Positions 32,420 through 35,636 of a stretch of DNA of 35,636 bases are shown one piece after another. Source of the stretch: JAQUCI01 sp964553255 (GTDB taxonomy: Bacteria; Bacillota_I; Bacilli_A; Erysipelotrichales; Erysipelotrichaceae); NCBI GenBank assembly GCA_964553255.1, contig CAZKJS010000015.1, positions 1 through 35,636 of the forward strand. Reading direction: 5' to 3'. The position numbers were made by a program, and so were the translations under genes. The notes under the pieces are model-generated. The model made no database searches. It was not told the origin of the DNA and saw only the letters and a list, made by a program, of their open reading frames with translations. How positions within the stretch are numbered: the stretch's first letter is position 1; each line of letters begins with the position of its first letter.

Positions 32420-33231
32420 TTGTTTACCTCCTGTTTTTTGGTTGTTAGCTGTAATGTAAGTCCTAAAACAAGCAGTAATAAACCAACAATATATCCACCA
32501 TAGGCAAAATTAAGTAAACTTATCATGATTGCTAACGCAAAACCAAATGCCCAACCACTCTTTAAGACCATAAGATCATTTTGATCGATTGGTTTGATGA
32601 AATTAAATGCTGATCTTAACAGATCACTTAAAAAACCACTTCTTTGATTGATTGATCTTAATGCTAAAACCAAAAAAGCGATACCTGCCATTGAGTTATC
32701 GATTGTTGTTGTTTTGACTGTTAAATTATAGATTATTAGTGCTATAGCCATCATTACCCATAATAAAGGGTTAGTGATATTTTTAAGCTCTATGCTTTTT
32801 ATCAATGTTGTTATTGATTTGGCAGTTTTGGATAATAAACTCTTATCAAATGCGACAAGCGATATTACATAAGCAAAAACACCCTTACCAATAACACCTG
32901 CCACTTTATTTAGGATATTACCACCAAGACCACCTTGAGCAAAGCTTAACCAAGAAATAAAACTGATTCCCACTACGTTAAAGCCTAATGCTGGTAATGT
33001 TGATGCTAATAACCACAATGCTGCTAGAATCAATACTAAAACCAACCGCTTTTTATCTTTGATGATATTGGTAATATTGTTGAAAAGCCCTTTAAGACCA
33101 CTTAATAGTGTCCCTAATACCCCATTAGCTATTGATGAAGATGATGGTATTAGTTCTTGTGATAAAACTTCTTCAAGCTGTTTTGAAGATAAAAATCCTA
33201 AACTAGTCGGCTCACTTGTTTTCTCACTCAT
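32416..33231 (-). CDS. Polytopic membrane protein, partner of the large secreted protein
   Basis: A 271-residue protein with an N-terminal soluble stretch (about 50 residues, Ser/Glu-rich) and roughly seven hydrophobic segments, among them LVLVLILAALWLLASTLPAL and LAIMISLLNFAYGGYIVGLL. ATG 33231 follows AGGAGAGAGGAA directly; an ATG 17 codons earlier has no site. The stop overlaps the next gene's start (ATGA), implying translational coupling with the large secreted protein. I do not recognise a family. The layout suggests a membrane anchor or transport part for the secreted partner, which is inference. Confidence 0.75.
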   Translation of the reverse strand: MSEKTSEPTSLGFLSSKQLEEVLSQELIPSSSSIANGVLGTLLSGLKGLFNNITNIIKDKKRLVLVLILAALWLLASTLPALGFNVVGISFISWLSFAQGGLGGNILNKVAGVIGKGVFAYVISLVAFDKSLLSKTAKSITTLIKSIELKNITNPLLWVMMAIALIIYNLTVKTTTIDNSMAGIAFLVLALRSINQRSGFLSDLLRSAFNFIKPIDQNDLMVLKSGWAFGFALAIMISLLNFAYGGYIVGLLLLVLGLTLQLTTKKQEVNK

Positions 33232-33419
33232 TTCCTCTCTCCTTATATTCGATAATCGATGATTATTTAAGCCCTTCTTCAAATAAAAGTCCTCAAGAAA
33301 AAAGGAGATGTTATTGCATTATGATTTAAGAATATATAAAAAGCGCACAGGCGTTGGTATTAGTATCTTGTTAATATAATTATAGATTAAAGATCTCACA
33401 AACACAATAATGTAAAAAA

Positions 33420-33445
33420 ACATATCTGTGTTTTGACAGATATGT
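33420..33445 (-). terminator. Terminator after the phosphomutase gene
   Basis: On the minus strand ACATATCTGT pairs with ACAGATATGT (10 bp) around CAAAAC, followed by seven T. The stem begins right at the stop codon. Confidence 0.88.
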
Positions 33446-35136
33446 CATTTAGTCTTTAATATTTCTGACATTGCTTCTTTAAGATGCTTATCTTTTTGTA
33501 CTAATGAAAGCTCATCTTTTCCTGCTATACAGTAATATATCTTACATTTAGGTTCAGTGCCCGATGGTCTAATAGCAATCCAACTACCATCAGATAAGAA
33601 GTATTTTAAAACATCAGCTTGTGGTAATATCAAGTGTTCTTGTTTATAGAGTTCATAAGCTTTTTGCTCATTGTAATCTTCAAATCTAATAACTCCCAAA
33701 TCGCCAATTTTTCTTAATGGTTTCTCACGTAGTGTTGCCATTAAGTTTTTGATCATCTCAGCACCTTGAGCTCCTTCACCACTGATTGACACTTGACTTT
33801 CTTGATACCAACCATGTTTTTGGTATAACTCAATCAAAACGTCATAAAGTGTCTTGTTGAAGTACTTGTAATAAGCTGCTGCCTCCGCAATTATCAAGCT
33901 TGCTTGCACAGCGTCTTTATCGCGTACAAAATCACTTATTAGATAACCATAGCTTTCTTCATATCCAAAGATAAACTGATATGCTTTTGTTTTTTCATAG
34001 TGAGCGATCCTATCACCGATGTATTTGAATCCAGTTAAGGTTTTTTCAGTCTTAACATTATAACTATCAGCAATCTTTTCTCCTAGATCACCCGTTACAA
34101 TGGTATTAAACATAATTGGTTTTTCTGGCATTGTTTGATTCTTTAAGTTTTGCGAGAAAATATACTCAAGTAAGACTGCAGCTGTTTGATTGCCAGTCAT
34201 TAAGATATAATCATCATTTTGTCTTATCGCTACTCCAATGCGATCAGCGTCTGGATCGGTTGATAAAACAATATCCGCTTTATGCTCTTTGGCATAATGA
34301 AGTGCTAACTCATACGCTTCCTTTTGTTCAGGATTTGGCGTCTTAGTATTACTAAAAGCAGGATCAGGCAAGCTTTGTTCATCCACTGTTATGTAATCAT
34401 AACCAGCAGCGGTAAAGACAGCTTCAACTGGTTTTAAGGCTGTTCCGTGTTGGGGGGTAAAAATGATCTTTAGATCATTTTTATCAATTAAGGGATTTAA
34501 TTGAATCTTTAATACTTCATTTACATATGGAATATCAACTTCACTACTTATGGTATTAATTAGTTGCTCTTGCTCAGGATTTAAGTTAATCTTGATATCT
34601 AACTCATTTTTAATTGCTTTGATGGTTAAAATGATCTTATCTACATACTCTGGTATCATCTGACAACCATTAGCGTCATATACCTTGTACCCATTATATT
34701 CTTTAGGATTATGAGAAGCAGTGATAACAATACCACCAAAACATTTAAGATATCTTATCGCAAAAGATAGTTCAGGAGTAGGTCTAAGACTATCAAAAAC
34801 ATATGATCTGATATTATGCATTGCTAAAACACGAGCTGATTCATAAGCGAACTCTTTTGATTTATAACGATTATCATAGGCAATAGCTACACCCTGTTCA
34901 CACGCTTTTTGCCCACAAGCGCTAATATAAGCCGCTAGACCCATGTTAGCCTTTCTAATAGTATAAATATTCATACGATTACAACCAGCCCCTAAAAGCC
35001 CTCGCATGCCAGCTGTACCGAATTCAAGATCAGTATAAAAAGCATCATATTTCACATCATCACTCATTGACTCAAGTTCTTTCTTCAACTCTTCATCAAG
35101 ACCAGCATGATTTAACCATTGATTATATTTATCCAT
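33445..35136 (-). CDS. pgcA: Phosphoglucomutase/phosphomannomutase
   Basis: An alpha-D-phosphohexomutase of 563 residues, the length of the Bacillus PgcA type. Domain 1 has TASHNPKEYNGYK with the phosphoserine at 141; domain 2 has the metal loop DPDADRIG; domain 3 the sugar-specificity loop GYEESYGY; domain 4 the phosphate-binding RPSGTEPKCKIY. It interconverts glucose 6- and 1-phosphate (or the mannose forms), supplying UDP-glucose for glycolipids and polysaccharides such as those made by the membrane glycosyltransferase in this window. It lies 66 bases after ptsH with a terminator between. Confidence 0.95.
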   Translation of the reverse strand: MDKYNQWLNHAGLDEELKKELESMSDDVKYDAFYTDLEFGTAGMRGLLGAGCNRMNIYTIRKANMGLAAYISACGQKACEQGVAIAYDNRYKSKEFAYESARVLAMHNIRSYVFDSLRPTPELSFAIRYLKCFGGIVITASHNPKEYNGYKVYDANGCQMIPEYVDKIILTIKAIKNELDIKINLNPEQEQLINTISSEVDIPYVNEVLKIQLNPLIDKNDLKIIFTPQHGTALKPVEAVFTAAGYDYITVDEQSLPDPAFSNTKTPNPEQKEAYELALHYAKEHKADIVLSTDPDADRIGVAIRQNDDYILMTGNQTAAVLLEYIFSQNLKNQTMPEKPIMFNTIVTGDLGEKIADSYNVKTEKTLTGFKYIGDRIAHYEKTKAYQFIFGYEESYGYLISDFVRDKDAVQASLIIAEAAAYYKYFNKTLYDVLIELYQKHGWYQESQVSISGEGAQGAEMIKNLMATLREKPLRKIGDLGVIRFEDYNEQKAYELYKQEHLILPQADVLKYFLSDGSWIAIRPSGTEPKCKIYYCIAGKDELSLVQKDKHLKEAMSEILKTK

Positions 35137-35162
35137 TATTTTCCTCTTTAAATTACTAAAAA

Positions 35163-35180
35163 GAAGATGTAAACATCTTC
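35163..35180 (-). terminator. Terminator after ptsH
   Basis: GAAGATG (35163-35169) and CATCTTC (35174-35180) form a 7-bp stem with a 4-base loop; TTTTT follows on the minus strand. It separates ptsH from the phosphomutase gene. Confidence 0.75.
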
Positions 35181-35202
35181 AATTCTTAGTTAGTTATTTT
35201 AC

Positions 35203-35469
35203 TTATGCGATAACTTTTTGCGTTCTTAATACTTCTTCAATAGAAGCGATCGCTACATCTTCATCTTCGCCTTCACATCTGATCGTTACTTCTGATTGTG
35301 TCGGGATACCCAATGACATAACTCCCATTATTGACTTCATATTAACTGAACGTCCCTTAAATGATACAGTAACATCACATTTAAACTTACTAGCCGCATT
35401 AACAGCGACAGTAGCAGGACGTGCATGTAATCCTACAGGGTCAATTACAAAAGCGGATATTTCTTTCAT
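35203..35469 (-). CDS. ptsH: Phosphocarrier protein HPr
   Basis: An 88-residue HPr of the phosphotransferase system. His15 (GLHARPA) accepts phosphate from enzyme I and passes it to sugar-specific EIIA. Ser46 (NMKSIMGVMSLG) is the regulatory site of HPr kinase/phosphorylase in Gram-positive bacteria, which links sugar supply with catabolite control. The His rules out the Crh paralogue. GGGAGG precedes the ATG and a promoter lies upstream. ptsI, which often follows, is not next; a terminator and the phosphomutase gene are there instead, so HPr is transcribed singly. Confidence 0.97.
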   Translation of the reverse strand: MKEISAFVIDPVGLHARPATVAVNAASKFKCDVTVSFKGRSVNMKSIMGVMSLGIPTQSEVTIRCEGEDEDVAIASIEEVLRTQKVIA

Positions 35470-35493
35470 CCTTATACCTCCCGTTCTTTATTT

Positions 35494-35522
35494 ATTCTAT
35501 CTTATTTGATAGACCATATCAA
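35494..35522 (-). promoter_or_regulatory. Promoter of ptsH
   Basis: On the minus strand TTGATA (35517-35522), a 17-base spacer and TAGAAT (35494-35499), then GGGAGG and ATG. Near-consensus elements at ideal distance. Confidence 0.75.
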
Positions 35523-35636
35523 GATAAGATTATCATATAACAATCTGCTTGCCAATTACTTACTAACTAAAATGTCTTTAAATTGAATTCTAAAAGTTAA
35601 TTCCGTTTTGATAAAGAAACGGCAATAAGTCTAATA
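35523..35636. other. Right edge, no feature recognised
   Basis: About 110 AT-rich bases upstream of ptsH. I see no coding frame with a start site and no RNA gene; a gene could begin beyond the window. Confidence 0.4.

Overview
The window is about 35.6 kb of AT-rich bacterial chromosome. Protein families (SigI/RsgI-type regulators, a pgk-tpiA-eno-secG block, HPr, LemA, an ECF folate S component, DegV) and strong GGAGG ribosome binding sites point to a low-GC Bacillota. Small size of many genes and the sugar-uptake/folate-scavenging mix would suit an Erysipelotrichia-, Haloplasma- or Izemoplasma-like lineage, but that placement is inference. TAA, TAG and TGA all act as stops, so the code is the standard bacterial one.

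Layout. 1-3990: a partial HD-domain gene and a SAM methyltransferase (both minus), then murQ and thiN (plus). 4057-10320: an integrated mobile element of 6,246 bp, bounded by an 18-bp direct repeat of the 3' end of tRNA-Ala(CGC). It carries an RHH (CopG-like) gene, a candidate antisense RNA, a stem-loop with the nonanucleotide TAGTATTAC, a CRESS-DNA-virus-like Rep (HUH endonuclease plus SF3 helicase), a DUF3173-like small protein, a tyrosine integrase, and a restriction-modification cargo of two beta-class DNA methyltransferases plus an HNH nuclease. This is the most remarkable part of the window: an integrative bacterial CRESS plasmid whose origin looks like that of nanoviruses and circoviruses, with a copy-control layout resembling pMV158 (copG, antisense RNA, rep).

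10304-13671: tRNA-Ala, rsgI, a frameshifted sigI, degV and a hemolysin III family gene (all minus). 13881-18223: a membrane glycosyltransferase, a GtrA-acyltransferase fusion, a SOUL heme protein, a Rieske protein (minus), and a tocopherol-cyclase-like gene split by an in-frame TAA. 18286-21871: the glycolytic operon pgk-tpiA-eno and secG (minus). 22036-28245: a seven-gene minus-strand operon running ABC ATPase, solute-binding lipoprotein, ung, folC, folT-like S component, DUF3137 protein, lemA. 28359-29141: a sugar isomerase/epimerase-like gene (plus). 29213-33231: a very large secreted protein of unknown function with a polytopic membrane partner. 33445-35469: phosphoglucomutase/phosphomannomutase and HPr (minus).

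The chromosomal part is mostly core metabolism: glycolysis, PTS, cell-wall sugar recycling (murQ), cofactor salvage (thiN, folT/folC). Two chromosomal genes (sigI and the tocopherol-cyclase-like gene) appear broken by a single base each; these may be real, regulatory, or sequence errors.
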